From NCBI GenBank assembly GCA_029940375.1, contig JAPYUX010000001.1:118446-182445 (forward strand): 64,000 nt of DNA, in the 5' to 3' direction. The notes beneath the pieces were generated by a model that saw nothing but the letters and a program-made list of their open reading frames with translations, was not told the origin of the DNA and made no database searches. Position 1 is the stretch's first letter, and each line of letters begins with the position of its first letter. Origin of the DNA: Dehalococcoidia bacterium (lineage in GTDB: Bacteria > Chloroflexota > Dehalococcoidia > Lucifugimonadales > Lucifugimonadaceae). The translations under genes were made by a program, and so were the position numbers. Positions 54,204 through 63,925 of this stretch are shown one piece after another.

Positions 54204-55013
54204 TTAATTTATTTTTTTTGATAATTCTTTGCTACGATTGACCGCTGAATTTATCATTTTGAAAATTATATTATCTATATCTATTTTATCAAGAAAATTA
54301 AGTCCGGCTTCTGTAGTACCTCCAGGAGAAGTTACTGCTTCTTTTAATTCTTCTAATTCTTTATCAGATACCTCTAATAAACTTGCACTTCCGAAGAATG
54401 TTTCTGTAACTAACTCTCTACTTAAAGTTTCAGATAGACCAATCTTTTTACCTGCTTTAATCATTGATTCAATAAATTTAAAAATAAATCCAGGCCCACT
54501 ACCTGATAATGCAGTCGCTAGTTCTATCTCATTTTCTGAATCGACCCTCACTGATTTCCCAATAGAATTTAATATATTTCGAACCATATTTGTATCATTT
54601 TTTTCTACCTCTTTAGTATTGGTCCATACACTCATACCTTTTGAAATCTGAGCAGGTGTATTGGGCATGACTCTCACGATTTTTTCCATTTCTGTTTCTT
54701 TTTTTATTTGATTTATAGTAACTCCAGCCATTATTGAGACCAAAGTTTGATTATTTGTACAAAATTTAATTAAATCTTTTGCAATTTCGTTAAATGACTG
54801 AGGTTTAACACATAACCAAATTAATTTTGAATCGTTTATTTTTTCATCAATTTTATTTAAGAACGTGACATTTGTATTTTTTAGATCAACCAATTTTTTT
54901 TCGTCCATATCAACTATAAGCACGTCATTGGTTAATTTAGATTTCTGCATTCCATTATAAATTGCAGATCCCATATTTCCAAACCCTATAAATGTTATTT
55001 TATTTTGATCCAT
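54204..55013 (-). CDS. proC: pyrroline-5-carboxylate reductase
   Basis: The protein has 269 residues. Rossmann motif G-F-G-N-M-G-S-A-I (about 10-18), V-R-V-M-P-N-T-P-A-Q-I (about 112-122) and the signature A-L-S-G-S-G-P-G-F plus S-P-G-G-T-T-E-A-G (about 225-233) for substrate binding and decamer formation. It reduces pyrroline-5-carboxylate to proline with NADPH. It lies 2 bp after pdxA and abuts yggT. Confidence 0.94.
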   Translation of the reverse strand: MDQNKITFIGFGNMGSAIYNGMQKSKLTNDVLIVDMDEKKLVDLKNTNVTFLNKIDEKINDSKLIWLCVKPQSFNEIAKDLIKFCTNNQTLVSIMAGVTINQIKKETEMEKIVRVMPNTPAQISKGMSVWTNTKEVEKNDTNMVRNILNSIGKSVRVDSENEIELATALSGSGPGFIFKFIESMIKAGKKIGLSETLSRELVTETFFGSASLLEVSDKELEELKEAVTSPGGTTEAGLNFLDKIDIDNIIFKMINSAVNRSKELSKKIN

Positions 55014-55015
55014 TT

Positions 55016-56008
55016 TTATACCAATTTAGATTTTCCTGATAAATTTTTAGCTAATTTAATTGCTTCTATCATACTTGTTGGATTTGCAATATTCTTCTTC
55101 GCTATGTCAAATGCGGTTCCATGGTCAACCGAGGTTCTGATGAAAGGTATCCCTAGATTTACAGAAATAGACTCTTCAAAACCATATACCTTTATAGGGA
55201 TATGTCCTTGGTCATGATACATTACAACAACAACATCATATTTGTTTCTTATAGCATCATAGAAAATTGAATCTGCTGGATGTGGTCCAGTTGAATTAAT
55301 TCCATCTTTATTACAGACTTTGATTGCGGGAAGGATTTCTTTATCTTCTGTATCACCTATCAAACCACCATCCGAAGCGTGCGGATTAAGAGCAGCTACT
55401 CCTATTTTAGGATTAGTGATTCCCCATTCTGTAAAATGTTTGTGTGTTAAACGTATTGCTCTTTCTACATTTTTTTTGGTTACATATTTACATGCTTCAG
55501 ATAGAGAAAGGTGAGTTGAAAGATGCATACATCTTAAATTTTTAGAAACAAGCATTGTTGCCACATAATCTGATTTAGATTTTCTTTTAAAAATTTCTTG
55601 ATGACCGATATCTTTAAATTTTGCTAATTGCCAACTTTCTTTATTTATTGGGGCAGTACAAATTGCATCCACATCTTTATTAAGAGCAAGGTCAGTAGCG
55701 TATTCTACCCAATTATGGGATGCTATTCCCGCTTCTTTATTGTTGATACCTTTAACGAATTCATGATTTTTCCATTTATTATCGTCAATAATAAAAATTG
55801 TTTTTTTACTTGGAGAAATATTTTTAACGCTATTAACTATTCTAGTTTCTATTTGTAATTTATTGATTTTAAGCATTTCAATAACTGTTTTTGAATCACC
55901 AATTACAATAGGTAAAATTTCTGAATTTTCCAAAAAGTATCTTATGGACTTTACTACAACTTCAGGACCTATTCCTGAGGGGTCTCCAATTGTTGTAGCA
56001 ATTTTCAT
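55016..56008 (-). CDS. pdxA: 4-hydroxythreonine-4-phosphate dehydrogenase
   Basis: The protein has 330 residues. It begins with the typical T-I-G-D-P-S-G-I-G-P-E (residues 5-15); metal-binding histidines lie in the G-H-Q segment (about 138), A-A-L-N-P-H-A-S-D-G-G (about 208) and Y-H-D-Q-G-H-I-P-I-K (about 262). It oxidises 4-phosphohydroxy-threonine in DXP-dependent pyridoxal phosphate synthesis. PdxA homologues also occur in terephthalate and sugar-acid catabolism, but length and motifs fit PdxA. No pdxJ is in the window. Confidence 0.9.
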   Translation of the reverse strand: MKIATTIGDPSGIGPEVVVKSIRYFLENSEILPIVIGDSKTVIEMLKINKLQIETRIVNSVKNISPSKKTIFIIDDNKWKNHEFVKGINNKEAGIASHNWVEYATDLALNKDVDAICTAPINKESWQLAKFKDIGHQEIFKRKSKSDYVATMLVSKNLRCMHLSTHLSLSEACKYVTKKNVERAIRLTHKHFTEWGITNPKIGVAALNPHASDGGLIGDTEDKEILPAIKVCNKDGINSTGPHPADSIFYDAIRNKYDVVVVMYHDQGHIPIKVYGFEESISVNLGIPFIRTSVDHGTAFDIAKKNIANPTSMIEAIKLAKNLSGKSKLV

Positions 56009-56035
56009 TTTGTACTATACCTTATAACTTAGTTT

Positions 56036-58519
56036 TTAACACTTTGAATAACCACAGCTATAACACTTTTGACATCCTTCTTCAAATGCTAAGTTCCCAA
56101 TCTCACAATCAGGACAATTTTGTGTTATATTATTTCCAGTTGTAACCTTAACTGTTACAGTTTCATTATCGGGTAAGTTAATCATAGTTGGTTGAGTAGA
56201 TTCTTCTAATTTTTTCGATTTAGTCCTGTCAGAAAACATTGATTCTTGAGTACCTTCATTTGTTATATTATCTTTTTTATCTGAAGTTATTTTTTCAAGA
56301 ACCATTGCGAGAGCATCGGGGACGGACCTTATTAGATTTCCTTCATCCCATGCTGGAATATCTGTAATCCCTCTTAATTGTTTAATGACTTCTTTTGGAT
56401 CTATTCCAGACCTTAAACATAGTGATACAATCCTTGACACAGCTTCTGCCATTGCTGCATCATTTCCTCCAGCTTTACCATGTGTTGTAAAAACTTCAAA
56501 AGGCTTATCCTTTGACATGTTGATAGTAACATATAAATTGCCTCTTCCTGTTTTTACTCTTGATGTTATTCCATATAACTCAGTCGGTCTATTCATAGGT
56601 GTTATGTAACTTTGTAGATTTGAGTTAGATAAAACTTTTTCTTCTCCCTTTTGATTATTAAGGTTATTATCACTCAGATTATTTAAATCTTCTCTCGTTT
56701 TGTCTTCTGATGCATCATGACCTGTTGTTAGTACTTCTACCTGTCTTGATCCTGATCTATAAACTGTAATTCCTTTACATTTTGTTTTCCAAGCCAACAT
56801 ATATGCATCTTCAACATCTTGAATGGTAGCTTCATTTGGAAAGTTTATTGTTTTGGAAATACCCGCGTCTGTACTTTCTTGAAATGCACTTTGCATCAGT
56901 ACATGGTATGTTGGTGATATATCAGCTGCTGTATGGAAAAGGCCTTTCACCTCCTCAGGGACCTCTGTTCTATCTTGTAAAGAGCCACCATCTGATAAAA
57001 ATTCCATTAATTCATTTGAAAAGATATTTTTGTATTTACAAATTGTTTCAAAATTCTTATCGACATAAAATAATGTTTCTCCCTCTAATATATTGTGCTT
57101 TCTGTATGCTAAAGAAAAAATAGGTTCTATGCCTGATGATGCGCCTGCTATCATAGAGATTGTTCCTGTAGGAGCCACAGTTAATCTACAAGCATTCCTT
57201 AAGGGATCTTCTCCATTGCTTTCCATTTCTGATCCTTCCCATTTTGGGAAAGAACCACGTTCTATTGCCAAAATTCTTGATTCATAGTCAGATTCTTGTT
57301 TGAAAAAGGACATCAATTTTCTACCAATTTCTATTCCTTCGTCTGAATCATATGATATTCCTAGTTTAACTAACATATCTGCAAATCCCATTACACCCAA
57401 ACCTAATTTCCTTGTTCCAAGATTCATTTCTTCTATTTCGGGTATTGCATACTTATTAGCATCAATAACGTTATCCAGAAACCTTATGGACAACCTTATT
57501 GTTTTGCTTAATCTTACCCAATCTATTTGTTTTCCTTGTTCTATGTCAGAGAGAAATTTTGATACATCTATTGAACCTAGATTACAAGATTCATTTGGAA
57601 GAAGTGGCTGTTCTCCACAAGGGTTAGTAGCTGTAATCATATCTATATGTTTTACTGGGCTATTTCTATTTACTTCATCAAGAAAAATCATGCCTGGTTC
57701 GCCATTTACCCATGCACCGTGAACTATTTTGTTGAAAACGTCTCTTGCGTCTAATCTACCCATTTCTATTGTTTCACTATTTTCATCTGCAGGCTTTTTT
57801 TTCATTAGTAAAGGATAGTCAGTGCCATTTTTAACAGCATTCATAAAAACATCTGAAGCACCAACAGAAATATTAAAATTATGAATTTGACCTTCAATGG
57901 TTTTACATTCGATAAAATCTAGAATATTTGGATGATGAACGTCCATAACTGCCATATTTGCACCGTCTCTTTTACCTCCTTGTGTTACCAAGGTAGAAAC
58001 CGAAGAGAGATGTTTTAGAACAGCTATCGGGCCACATGCTTTTCCATGTGTAGTTGCAATGGGTGTCCCCAAAGGTCGAATTTCAGACAATGAAAAACCT
58101 GTTCCTCCTCCGAATTTTTGAACCATCGCGGCATCATGAGCAGCTTTCATTATCCCTTCCATTGAATCAGTTAAGGGTAGAACAAAGCATGCAGATAATG
58201 TACCAGTCCCAGTCCCAGCATTCATCAACGTGGGTGAATTCGGTAGAAACTCAAGGCTAGACATACTTTGATAGAATAGATTTTCAATTTTTTTTATTTC
58301 TTCATCTTTTGAGCCATATGTTTTTTCTACTTTTGCTAAAGCCTTTGCAACTCTTATAAACATTTCATTGGGATTTTCTACAACATTATCGTTTTCATCT
58401 TTCAAAAGGTATCTTTTGTTTAAAACTACTTGAGAATTATCGCTAATAGGAGCAGGTTCAAAATTTTCTACTATATTTCCATATCTTTCCAAATTTGTTG
58501 GTTTACTTTGTTCCATCAT
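56036..58519 (-). CDS. nrdJ: adenosylcobalamin-dependent ribonucleotide reductase (class II)
   Basis: The protein has 827 residues. The class II layout is clear: N-S-P-T-L-M-N-A-G-T, S-A-C-F-V-L-P (active-site cysteine), the N-P-C-G-E-Q-P-L segment with the catalytic Asn-Cys-Glu, and S-C-N-L-G-S-I-D. A C-terminal zinc ribbon follows (C-P-D-C ... C-Q-K-C-Y-S-C-G-Y-S-K-C), which re-reduces the active site. It makes deoxyribonucleotides for DNA without oxygen dependence. The start ATG-ATG is preceded by GGAG. It overlaps nrdR by 17 bp, so both are under the NrdR-boxed promoter. Confidence 0.95.
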   Translation of the reverse strand: MMEQSKPTNLERYGNIVENFEPAPISDNSQVVLNKRYLLKDENDNVVENPNEMFIRVAKALAKVEKTYGSKDEEIKKIENLFYQSMSSLEFLPNSPTLMNAGTGTGTLSACFVLPLTDSMEGIMKAAHDAAMVQKFGGGTGFSLSEIRPLGTPIATTHGKACGPIAVLKHLSSVSTLVTQGGKRDGANMAVMDVHHPNILDFIECKTIEGQIHNFNISVGASDVFMNAVKNGTDYPLLMKKKPADENSETIEMGRLDARDVFNKIVHGAWVNGEPGMIFLDEVNRNSPVKHIDMITATNPCGEQPLLPNESCNLGSIDVSKFLSDIEQGKQIDWVRLSKTIRLSIRFLDNVIDANKYAIPEIEEMNLGTRKLGLGVMGFADMLVKLGISYDSDEGIEIGRKLMSFFKQESDYESRILAIERGSFPKWEGSEMESNGEDPLRNACRLTVAPTGTISMIAGASSGIEPIFSLAYRKHNILEGETLFYVDKNFETICKYKNIFSNELMEFLSDGGSLQDRTEVPEEVKGLFHTAADISPTYHVLMQSAFQESTDAGISKTINFPNEATIQDVEDAYMLAWKTKCKGITVYRSGSRQVEVLTTGHDASEDKTREDLNNLSDNNLNNQKGEEKVLSNSNLQSYITPMNRPTELYGITSRVKTGRGNLYVTINMSKDKPFEVFTTHGKAGGNDAAMAEAVSRIVSLCLRSGIDPKEVIKQLRGITDIPAWDEGNLIRSVPDALAMVLEKITSDKKDNITNEGTQESMFSDRTKSKKLEESTQPTMINLPDNETVTVKVTTGNNITQNCPDCEIGNLAFEEGCQKCYSCGYSKC

Positions 58520-59045
58520 TTGTTTTTTCTCCTTTTCTCTTAGTTTTTTTTATATTTTCTTCTGGAAATAATTGCAGTTGTTGTTTTGTTATTGAGCTGT
58601 TTTCTGTTTTTATAGTGTCTATAACTTCAACAAAACCTTCTTCTGTTTCAAAATTTTTATATACACTTGAAAACCTTATGTAACTCACTTTGTCTAGTTG
58701 GATCAATTTATCTAGAACCATTTGTCCAATTAAGCTAGATTTGATTTCAGATCCATGATTTTGTAAAAGGTCGGTTTCAATATTAATGGTTATTTTCTCT
58801 ATTGCAGATTCAGAAACTGGTCTTTTTGTACATGCAGTAGTAATACTTTTCTTTAACTTTTCTATAGAGAAAGGTTCTTTTCTGAGATCTTTTTTTATTA
58901 CATTTAACAACTGACTATGAACTTTTTCATAAGTTGTAAATCTCAAAGAACACATTAAGCATTCTCTACGTCTTCTGATCCCTTCTTGGATATACCTAGA
59001 GTCTACTACTTTTGATTCTTGATGTTCGCAATATGGGCAATTCAT
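58503..59045 (-). CDS. nrdR: NrdR transcriptional repressor
   Basis: The protein has 180 residues, slightly long (usual about 150-160). The zinc finger C-P-Y-C ... R-R-E-C-L-M-C-S-L-R-F-T-T-Y-E is at 3-44, followed by the ATP-cone (R-K-E-P-F-S-I-E-K-L-K-K-S, about 56-68) and a lysine-rich tail. It binds NrdR boxes when loaded with dATP/ATP and represses RNR genes. Two boxes lie directly upstream, so the nrdR-nrdJ transcript is self-regulated. No Shine-Dalgarno is visible. Confidence 0.95.
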   Translation of the reverse strand: MNCPYCEHQESKVVDSRYIQEGIRRRRECLMCSLRFTTYEKVHSQLLNVIKKDLRKEPFSIEKLKKSITTACTKRPVSESAIEKITINIETDLLQNHGSEIKSSLIGQMVLDKLIQLDKVSYIRFSSVYKNFETEEGFVEVIDTIKTENSSITKQQLQLFPEENIKKTKRKGEKTNDGTK

Positions 59046-59096
59046 AAAAAAATTGACAAACAGATACTAGTTTTTAATTAGGATAGTTATCAATAT

Positions 59097-59144
59097 CTAC
59101 CATTCATAGTGTGTTTGTCAAGGTACATGTACCACATATTGTAT
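59097..59144 (-). promoter_or_regulatory. pair of NrdR boxes with -35 hexamer between
   Basis: Box 1 (59097-59112, minus strand ACACTATGAATGGTAG) and box 2 (59129-59144, ATACAATATGTGGTAC) each match about 11 of 16 positions of the NrdR consensus acaCwAtATaTwGtgt. They start 32 bp apart, the three-helical-turn spacing typical of NrdR pairs. TTGACA (59121-59116 on the minus strand) lies between them and a GATATT 18 bp on, so binding would block the nrdR-nrdJ promoter. Confidence 0.7.
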
Positions 59145-59213
59145 CCAGTATTTATTTTTTTTGAAATTAATATACAGATATTTAAGCTTTTATTTGTTAT
59201 AAAGAGAAAAAAG

Positions 59214-60290
59214 TTATTTTCTTAAAAATGGAGGAATATCTAAATCGTCTGACTGACCACTTTTCTTTTGAATATTAGATGAAGATGAAGGACCCCTAAA
59301 AGGTTCTTTCGTTTCAGACATTCTAGGTGTGGGTTTATCTGTTACTGGGAATCCAGTACCAATTATTGTTATACGCATTTCATTTTCCATTTTTTGGTCG
59401 GTAACAGTACCAAAGATTATATTGGCATCTGGATCAACTACTGAAGAAATAGTCTGGGATGCTTGTTCTATTTCACTAATTGATAGATCTGACCCTCCTG
59501 TGATATTGAACAAAACCCCTTTAGCTCCATCTATTGTTTGTTCTAACAACGGGGAAGATATTGCCATTTCAGCAGCTTCTATTGCTTTGTCTTGACCTTT
59601 TCCTGTTCCTATGGCCATCCAAGCCGGACCTGCATTCTTCATTATGGTGGTAACATCAGCAAAATCCAAATTTATTTCTCCTGGAATTAAGATTAATTCT
59701 GCAATAGATTGAACTCCCTGCCTTAGGACATCATCTGCTCTTCTAAATGCCATATCCATAGATATATTTGTTTCAGTTGCCAACAATAATCTATCATTAG
59801 GGACTATAATAAGTGTGTCGCATTCTTGTTCTAATCTTATGATACCTTCTTCAGCTTGTTTAATTCTCTGATTTCCTTCAAATGCAAATGGTTTTGTAAC
59901 AACTCCAACTGTTAAGGCTCCAGCATCCTTGGCTACACTTGCTACAACTGGAGCTCCACCTGTACCTGTGCCTCCTCCCATACCTGCAGCTATAAACACC
60001 ATGTCTTTTTCATTTACTATTTCGAGAATATGTTCTCTGTCTTCTTCATGGCAAAGTCTCCCTTTTTCTGGATTACCTCCTACTCCCATGCCTCTGGCCA
60101 ATCTATCTCCCACTCTTAATTTTTGAGGAACATCTGAATTAGATAAGGCCTGAGCATCGGTATTAACAGCAACATACTCTATATGAGGGATTTTATTTCT
60201 ATACATTCGATTAACTGCATTAGAACCACCTCCCCCAACTCCTATCACTGCAACTTGAGCTTGTCCTATTTCTATTTTTTCTTCAACCAA
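59214..60290 (-). CDS. ftsZ: FtsZ, dcw-cluster copy
   Basis: The protein has 358 residues from TTG 60290. G-V-G-G-G-G-S-N, G-G-G-T-G-T-G-G-A-P, the T7 N-L-D-F-A-D and the end peptide D-L-D-I-P-P-F-L-R-K are intact. The linker before that peptide is about 35 residues, longer than in the orphan FtsZ. It is the third gene of rsmH-ftsA-ftsZ. The frame continues to TTG 60311 inside ftsA, but the 60290 start has GAG and AGG upstream at usable distances; the true start is therefore uncertain by seven codons. The two FtsZ proteins differ at many positions and probably have separate roles or form heteropolymers. Confidence 0.94.
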   Translation of the reverse strand: MVEEKIEIGQAQVAVIGVGGGGSNAVNRMYRNKIPHIEYVAVNTDAQALSNSDVPQKLRVGDRLARGMGVGGNPEKGRLCHEEDREHILEIVNEKDMVFIAAGMGGGTGTGGAPVVASVAKDAGALTVGVVTKPFAFEGNQRIKQAEEGIIRLEQECDTLIIVPNDRLLLATETNISMDMAFRRADDVLRQGVQSIAELILIPGEINLDFADVTTIMKNAGPAWMAIGTGKGQDKAIEAAEMAISSPLLEQTIDGAKGVLFNITGGSDLSISEIEQASQTISSVVDPDANIIFGTVTDQKMENEMRITIIGTGFPVTDKPTPRMSETKEPFRGPSSSSNIQKKSGQSDDLDIPPFLRK

Positions 60291-60297
60291 ATTTGCT

Positions 60298-61590
60298 CTA
60301 CCTTTTTCCAATTGATTTTATTTTTTTGAAAAATCCTAATATATTCATTTTAACACTAGTTCGTATATTTGAGCCAAATTTAGTAATACTTGAGATCTCA
60401 ATATTTCCCTTCCTTCCAGTAGATCCATTATTTATTTGACTGGTGAATTCTGCATTGAAATCGATATTATGCATATAATTTGCCATAGACAATGATGTTA
60501 ATGACTCTAATGAAAGATTTTCTCCTAAAAATTTCATATTTTTTGTATCTGCAAGCCTAGTCTTTGCTTGAAAAATATACCTCGCCTGTGCAACTATTCC
60601 ATCTGTTTTACTACCTCCTCCAGTTAAAATAATTCTTTCAGGGAGATTTTGTTGTCCTAGATTTTCTACAATTTCTTGTTTTATCATGGTGAATATTTCT
60701 ACAACTCTTTCTTTCAACACTTGCGAAATTTGCCTTTTAGTTATTTCAGTTGTTTTAGTTGAATCTTTATCTTTAATGATTATTTTTTCAGCTATTCTTT
60801 CGTTTTCTGGTGTACAACTTGTTTCAAGTTTCAATTGGTTTGCAAAGTCTAAATTTGTTGAAAAAGCGATAGATAAATCTGAAGTAAATTGATTCCCTCC
60901 AACTGGTATAGAACCTGTATACACTGGGTTACCCTTCTTAGTTAAACAAAAATCAGTTGATGCTGCACCTATGTCTATGATTAATGAACCTATTTCTTTT
61001 TCATCAGCATTTAGAAGAAAAGAAGATGAAGCGATTATTTCGGAAATCAAATATTTAGGTTGAAGTCCTGATTCAAATATCATAGATTGTACTAAATCAA
61101 TTTGATTTCTCTCTATATTTACATAAAGGTTATGAACTCCTATTTTTTTTGAATGCATCCCAAGAGGATGTCTAATTCCTTCCATACCATCTAAGCTATA
61201 TTCCAGAGGTATAATATGTGTCGTGTTATGGTCAATAAAAGAATTTATTTTGGGATTATTTTTTGATAATAAACTTATTTGTTCTTGTGTTATGATTTCG
61301 TCATCTTTATCTGTTTGCATAGATGATTGAATAATGACTGAATTATTTGAAGATCCTCCAAATCCTATGTTGCAATAGTCGATTTCTTTCTCTATATTTT
61401 TGAAATCTCTTACAAGATTTTTTAGTTGGTTAGTAACTACAATTCTATTTTCTTCATTAAAAGTATCTCGTACCGGTTCGGCATAGGTTTTTTCTGCATA
61501 AAAAAGTATTTCAAAATTTGTGATTGTTTTTTCCGTTAATAATAATCTACAAGAACTGGATCCTAAATCCAAAGATAATATTTTACTCAT
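60298..61590 (-). CDS. ftsA: FtsA cell division protein
   Basis: The protein has 430 residues, an actin-like ATPase that tethers FtsZ. L-D-L-G-S-S-S-C-R is the phosphate-1 motif, L-I-I-D-I-G-A-A-S-T-D-F the second, and I-I-L-T-G-G-G-S-K the adenosine motif. The SHS2 insertion (1C) is at about 85-165. The C-terminal membrane-targeting amphipathic helix is F-F-K-K-I-K-S-I-G-K-R. It overlaps rsmH by 8 bp; the next gene, ftsZ, starts within or just after its end. Confidence 0.93.
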   Translation of the reverse strand: MSKILSLDLGSSSCRLLLTEKTITNFEILFYAEKTYAEPVRDTFNEENRIVVTNQLKNLVRDFKNIEKEIDYCNIGFGGSSNNSVIIQSSMQTDKDDEIITQEQISLLSKNNPKINSFIDHNTTHIIPLEYSLDGMEGIRHPLGMHSKKIGVHNLYVNIERNQIDLVQSMIFESGLQPKYLISEIIASSSFLLNADEKEIGSLIIDIGAASTDFCLTKKGNPVYTGSIPVGGNQFTSDLSIAFSTNLDFANQLKLETSCTPENERIAEKIIIKDKDSTKTTEITKRQISQVLKERVVEIFTMIKQEIVENLGQQNLPERIILTGGGSKTDGIVAQARYIFQAKTRLADTKNMKFLGENLSLESLTSLSMANYMHNIDFNAEFTSQINNGSTGRKGNIEISSITKFGSNIRTSVKMNILGFFKKIKSIGKR

Positions 61591-62527
61591 TTTTTATTCT
61601 CTCCGCTACTCTTAATTTTGCACTCCTGCTACGCCTGTTATCCTGTAATTCATTTATTGAAGCGATCAATGGTTTTTTTGTAATAATTTTAATTTTTGGT
61701 TTATGGTTACATTCACATTTTGTTATATTTGGTAGGCAAATACAATATTTTGATTCTTTTTTAAAAAAGTTTTTTACTATCCTGTCTTCTAGAGAATGAT
61801 ATGAAATGACTGCTATCCTTCCACCTTCTCCTAGAATATCCAATGATTGATCAAGAGCTTTGTGTAGTGAACTTAATTCTTCGTTGATATATATCCTTAG
61901 TGCCTGAAAAGTTTTTGTTGCAGGATGTATTTTGAAATTACTTGTTTTAATTCCTTGTTTTATTAATTCTGCTAATTCATCTGCGAATTCTAAAGGGCGA
62001 TTATTTACTATAATTTCTGCAATTTTACGTGCTTTTCTATCCTCACCAAAATCAAAAATAATATCTGCTAGTTCTTTTTCACTAAAAGTATTAATAATGT
62101 CTTTAGCAGATAATTTTTGTTCATAAGAAAATCTCATGTCTAATGGATCATGTCTTTTAAAAGAAAATCCTCTTTTTTCCGTATCTAATTGCAAAGAAGA
62201 AACACCTAAATCGAATAAAATTCCATGACAAGGAATGAAATTTTCTTTCATGCAAATCCTTTTTATGTTTTTGAAATTATCATTAACAATTGTAGTTCTA
62301 TCTGAAAAACTAGTTAGTCGATTTTTTGAAACTTCTATTGCCTCATGATCTGCATCAATCCCTAAAATTTCTCCTCCTGGATCACTTGCTTTTAAAATTG
62401 ATTTTGCATGCCCTGATTCACCAAGTGTTGCATCGACAAACCTACCTCCAGGTAATACATTTAACATCTTAAGTATTTCTGGTATCATCACTGGTTTATG
62501 ATGTATTCCCAAGTCTTCCAAAATCAA
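61583..62527 (-). CDS. rsmH: 16S rRNA (cytosine1402-N4)-methyltransferase
   Basis: The protein has 314 residues. It starts with TTG (GGGAG six bases upstream): H-H-K-P-V-M near residue 10, the SAM motif D-A-T-L-G-E-S-G-H, L-F-D-L-G-V-S-S-L-Q-L-D, and the C-terminal S-Y-H-S-L-E-D-R-I-V-K. It methylates C1402 of 16S rRNA. It normally opens the dcw cluster next to mraZ, ftsL and mur genes; here ftsA follows at once. Confidence 0.94.
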   Translation of the reverse strand: MILEDLGIHHKPVMIPEILKMLNVLPGGRFVDATLGESGHAKSILKASDPGGEILGIDADHEAIEVSKNRLTSFSDRTTIVNDNFKNIKRICMKENFIPCHGILFDLGVSSLQLDTEKRGFSFKRHDPLDMRFSYEQKLSAKDIINTFSEKELADIIFDFGEDRKARKIAEIIVNNRPLEFADELAELIKQGIKTSNFKIHPATKTFQALRIYINEELSSLHKALDQSLDILGEGGRIAVISYHSLEDRIVKNFFKKESKYCICLPNITKCECNHKPKIKIITKKPLIASINELQDNRRSRSAKLRVAERIKNE

Positions 62528-62665
62528 TAAAATCTCCCAATAAATGAAATAATTTTCAATTATAAAGTATTAATGTTCTCATTTTTTATGTTTTTATTTC
62601 AATTGAACTTCAAAACGACTTTATGTAAATTATTAAATAATGATTTAAATTTTAATCTATTAATA

Positions 62666-63148
62666 ATGAAAAAATTAGCTGTTATAACAATTTCTGATTC
62701 ACGCTCCTCTGACGACAAACTTGAGGATTTAAGCGGAGATAGAATCATTGAAATACTTTCTGAAAAGAATTTTTCTCTTCATGAAAGGATTCTGGTTTCC
62801 GATGAAATATCTGAGATTTCTCGTAGCTTTAAAATATGTCTTAGTAATAATGAAGTAGATTTTATTGTAACAACAGGTGGTACTGGCATTTCACCTAGAG
62901 ATATAACACCAGAAGTAACCAAAAAATTTATCAATAAAGAAATCCTTGGCGTATCAAATGAAATTAGAACTAGATTCCAAAAAAAATTACCCACATCAAT
63001 TTTATACAGAGGTTTATGCGGTATTGCAGGAAATAAATTGATTTTGAATTTACCAGGGAGCCTAAATGGAGTAGAGGAAGGATTATCTGTAATTATTCCT
63101 CTATTGGACCATATTTTTGATTTGTTGTCTGGAAACACGGAGCATTAA
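62666..63148 (+). CDS. mogA: molybdopterin adenylyltransferase (MogA/MoaB family)
   Basis: The protein has 160 residues from the ATG at 62666 (the frame is open to 62573, but that AT-rich stretch codes no family sequence). Motifs: I-S-D-S-R-S-S, the [11 protein letters not shown] (about 71-81) that binds molybdopterin, and L-N-L-P-G-S near the end. It activates molybdopterin by adenylation. MoaB is the close alternative. It lies 1 bp before the trmD TTG start. Together with modABC it shows molybdenum-cofactor use. Confidence 0.87.
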   Translation: MKKLAVITISDSRSSDDKLEDLSGDRIIEILSEKNFSLHERILVSDEISEISRSFKICLSNNEVDFIVTTGGTGISPRDITPEVTKKFINKEILGVSNEIRTRFQKKLPTSILYRGLCGIAGNKLILNLPGSLNGVEEGLSVIIPLLDHIFDLLSGNTEH

Positions 63149-63149
63149 A

Positions 63150-63833
63150 TTGATCAATATTGACATAATTACTTTATTTCCAGAAATTTTTGATCAATTT
63201 TTAATTGCTTCACCTTTAAAAAAAACTTTTGATCAGGGATCTATAGAAGTGACAATTCATCAATTGAGAGATTTTGCAAAAGATAAGCATAATAAAATTG
63301 ACGATAAACAATATGGAGGTGATCCAGGAATGGTTTTGATGGCTCAGCCTCTTATAGATTGTGTTGAACACATCGAAAAGATTAGAAATTCAGAGGTTTT
63401 TACTGTTCTTTTATCTCCTCAAGGAGAAAGAATCAACCAAAGCATAATAAAAAAAATGTCCTTATCAAAAAATGTAATTTTAGTATGTGGTAGATACGAA
63501 GGAGTAGATGAAAGATTTATAGAAGAAAAAGTTGATTGTGAATTGTCTATAGGGGATTTTATTGTATCAGGGGGGGAATTGCCTGCTTTAATTGTTCTAG
63601 AAGCTTTGTTAAGATTAATTCCAGGTGTTTTAGGTGATCATAAATCTATGTTGAACGACTCTTTTGGAGTAAATTTTTCAAATAAATTGAAAGGCCCTGT
63701 TTATACGAGACCTAAAGAAGTTAGAAATAAGAAAGTTCCAGATGTATTGCTTTCAGGAGATCATAAAGAAATAAATAAATGGAGACATAATATATCTAAA
63801 GATCGAACAAAAATCAGAAGAAAAGATTTATAA
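63150..63833 (+). CDS. trmD: tRNA (guanosine(37)-N1)-methyltransferase
   Basis: The protein has 227 residues from TTG 63150 (GGAG seven bases upstream, M-I-N-I-D-I-I-T-L-F-P-E). The trefoil-knot SPOUT fold is seen in L-S-P-Q-G-E-R, V-C-G-R-Y-E-G-V-D-E-R and S-I-G-D-F-I-V-S-G-G-E-L. It methylates G37 of tRNAs reading CNN/CGG codons. The frame is open to 63117 but that extension overlaps mogA and has no support. Confidence 0.94.
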   Translation: MINIDIITLFPEIFDQFLIASPLKKTFDQGSIEVTIHQLRDFAKDKHNKIDDKQYGGDPGMVLMAQPLIDCVEHIEKIRNSEVFTVLLSPQGERINQSIIKKMSLSKNVILVCGRYEGVDERFIEEKVDCELSIGDFIVSGGELPALIVLEALLRLIPGVLGDHKSMLNDSFGVNFSNKLKGPVYTRPKEVRNKKVPDVLLSGDHKEINKWRHNISKDRTKIRRKDL

Positions 63834-63925
63834 TAAAGAAGAACAAAATTTACTATCTATTAAATTCACTTAGATGTTATTATTAATTCTTTGTGTGTTT
63901 AATAAATTAATTTAGAAATCATCCG

